From Lysinibacillus antri (GTDB lineage: Bacteria; Bacillota; Bacilli; Bacillales_A; Planococcaceae): a stretch of DNA of 64,000 nucleotides. Where the stretch lies: the NCBI RefSeq assembly GCF_003977595.1, contig NZ_RYYR01000007.1, positions 109,918 to 173,917 on the forward strand, in the 5' to 3' direction. Within the stretch, counting starts at the first letter, position 1, and every line of letters starts with the position of its first letter. Of the stretch, positions 63,198 through 64,000 are shown piece by piece. Position numbers and translations under genes: made by a program. The notes under the pieces are model-generated. The model saw only the letters and a list, made by a program, of their open reading frames with translations. It made no database searches and was not told where the DNA came from.

Positions 63198-63644
63198 ATG
63201 TCAACAAACGAGATTAAACAATCGCTAAAATTATATATCGTCCTATCTCGAGCAAATAAAGCAATTAATGAAGTGACGAATCAGTTTTTTCAACATCATG
63301 GATTAAACCCAACTGAATTTGCAGTATTAGAATTGCTTTACCATAAAGGTCGTCAACCCCTACAACAGATAGGGAATAAAATTCTTCTAGCTAGTGGTTC
63401 GATTACTTATGTAATAGATAAACTCGAAAAAAGAGGGTATTTAACTCGTGTATCATGCCCTTCTGACCGACGAGTTACCTTTGCTGATATTACAGAAGAA
63501 GGTTCAAAGTTCATGCAACAACTATTTCCAGAGCATGAACAAAATTTGCATGAATTATTGAGCGTACTAACAACTGAAGAAAAAGATACTGCAATTGAGT
63601 TGTTAAAAAAATTAGGATTATCCATAAAAGATTTGTCTTATTAA
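63198..63644 (+). CDS. MarR family transcriptional regulator, MhqR-like
   Basis: A 148-residue winged-helix repressor. It reads NPTEFAVLELLYHKGRQPLQQIGNKILLASGSITYVIDKLEKRGYL, the MarR helix-turn-helix, followed by the wing SCPSDRRVTFADITEEG. The pattern is close to MhqR (YkvE), which senses quinones in B. subtilis. ATG 63198 follows AAGAGGATG. A consensus promoter precedes it. The target genes are not in this window. Confidence 0.87.
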   Translation: MSTNEIKQSLKLYIVLSRANKAINEVTNQFFQHHGLNPTEFAVLELLYHKGRQPLQQIGNKILLASGSITYVIDKLEKRGYLTRVSCPSDRRVTFADITEEGSKFMQQLFPEHEQNLHELLSVLTTEEKDTAIELLKKLGLSIKDLSY

Positions 63645-63662
63645 AATATTTAGTACTATTTA

Positions 63663-63708
63663 ACTGTGGGTCTACTCGGATTTATCGAGTAGACCCACAG
63701 TTTTTTAT
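63663..63708 (+). terminator. Terminator after marR-type gene
   Basis: ACTGTGGGTCTACTCG and CGAGTAGACCCACAGT are perfect 16-base arms around GATTTAT, followed by TTTTTATTTT. Confidence 0.93.
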
Positions 63709-63751
63709 TTTCATGATTTAGAAAGTTGGAAGATTTAAATTATACAAAAAA

Positions 63752-63830
63752 GGCATTCAGAAGTGATCTGAATGCCTCAGATTGTCGACAAAAGGCTTTC
63801 AGAATGGTCTCATTCTGAAAGCCTTTTGTC
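63752..63830. repeat. Two perfect hairpins at the edge of an IS
   Basis: GGCATTCAGA with TCTGAATGCC (63752-63776) and a 20-base perfect stem 63787-63806 with 63811-63830, core AAAAGGCTTTCAGAATG. They share the words TTCAGA and TCTGAA. They lie between the marR terminator and an IS1182-like transposase end, so they may belong to the element end or act as its transcription barrier. Confidence 0.65.
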
Positions 63831-63897
63831 ATTTTTCCGGATTTTTGGGTATTATATCGATTTATTTTAAGCAAAAATATTCCTCGGGTATTATCAT

Positions 63898-64000
63898 TTA
63901 TGCCATTTCTGGAGCTTGCCAAGTCCAATTGGCAAGCTTCTTTAAATTCATGGCAGCAAAAGTAAGCATCGCCTGCATGGACAATTTTTTAATCCCACGT
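63898..64000 (-). CDS. IS1182-family transposase, C-terminal end (cut by window)
   Basis: On the minus strand 33 codons end in TAA at 63900-63898. The sequence RGIKKLSMQAMLTFAAMNLK followed by KLANW is the conserved C-terminus of IS1182-type (DDE, IS4-like) transposases. The rest of the gene lies beyond the window, so completeness is unknown. Confidence 0.75.
   Translation of the reverse strand, partial: RGIKKLSMQAMLTFAAMNLKKLANWTWQAPEMA

Noticed and set aside
63740..63928. Minus-strand 62-codon frame at the right end
   Set aside because: It runs through two perfect hairpins and overlaps the end of the transposase in another frame.

Overview
This window looks like chromosomal DNA of a low-GC, endospore-forming Firmicute of the Bacillales. 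Evidence: Spx, MecA, CoiA and SpxH in the Bacillus subtilis order, spoVA-type genes, a CotY/CotZ-type coat protein, SpoVIF, and CtsR-, FapR- and T-box-type control. The gene order follows the B. subtilis yis-yit-yjb-yjc-yk segment with rearrangements. A second MurE-like ligase with a DDPR rather than DNPR motif, and an N-domain-less ClpB under a CtsR box, fit a Planococcaceae-type genome (Lysinibacillus/Solibacillus/Ureibacillus). That placement is inference. No tRNA, rRNA, CRISPR array or prophage was seen.

Layout. 1-5.9 kb: addA (recombination helicase-nuclease) split by a complete group II intron carrying its own reverse transcriptase-maturase-HNH protein. 6-9 kb: DUF418 membrane protein, yisK, yisL and a very small membrane protein. 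9.2-10.6 kb: a membrane-anchored amylase-fold protein that has lost catalytic residues. 10.9-16.6 kb: an oligopeptide ABC importer operon (D, F, B, C, A order). 16.7-19.8 kb: DegV, HAD phosphatase, esterase and a MIP18-type Fe-S assembly factor. 19.8-22.2 kb: CtsR-regulated clpB-like gene, then a 21-bp-period tandem repeat. 22.2-25.3 kb: yjzD, and fabH-fabF behind a FapR operator. 25.3-26.6 kb: trpS with a T-box leader. 27-31.7 kb: spx, mecA, coiA, pepF. 33.7-36.4 kb: spxH-yjbI-yjbJ-yjbK on the minus strand. 36.5-41.3 kb: yjbL, relQ, nadK, an RluA-type pseudouridine synthase and mgtE. 41.3-45.4 kb: a sporulation island (two coat-type genes, YhcN/YlaJ-like lipoprotein, spoVAC-spoVAD-spoVAE, a CotD/YjcZ-like hybrid, spoVIF). 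45.9-48.6 kb: yjcF, yjcG, yjcH, pgpA. 48.9-58.6 kb: nuclease, sugar-nucleotide epimerase, aldehyde dehydrogenase, M42 peptidase, MurE-like ligase, prfC and an SDR protein. 58.6-61.2 kb: Mn2+ riboswitch-terC and a KtrB-type K+ transporter. 61.6-63.6 kb: a frameshifted PAS histidine kinase and a MarR regulator. The right edge enters an IS1182-type transposase.

How the parts work together. Several genes belong to one stress and proteolysis network: Spx, its ClpXP adaptor SpxH, the ClpC adaptor MecA, and a CtsR-controlled Clp ATPase. The sporulation island combines mother-cell genes, with sigma-K-like -10 boxes, and forespore genes with a sigma-G-like promoter. FabH/FabF, trpS and terC each carry a recognisable dedicated control element.

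The least explained structures are intergenic: (i) a dispersed 86-88 bp palindromic element plus a downstream hairpin, four copies, with compensatory base changes between copies; (ii) two copies of a multi-hairpin element flanking the M42 peptidase-murE pair; (iii) an IS200/IS605-like right-end/omega-RNA-like relic without tnpB; (iv) a five-unit 21-bp tandem repeat next to the clpB-like gene.
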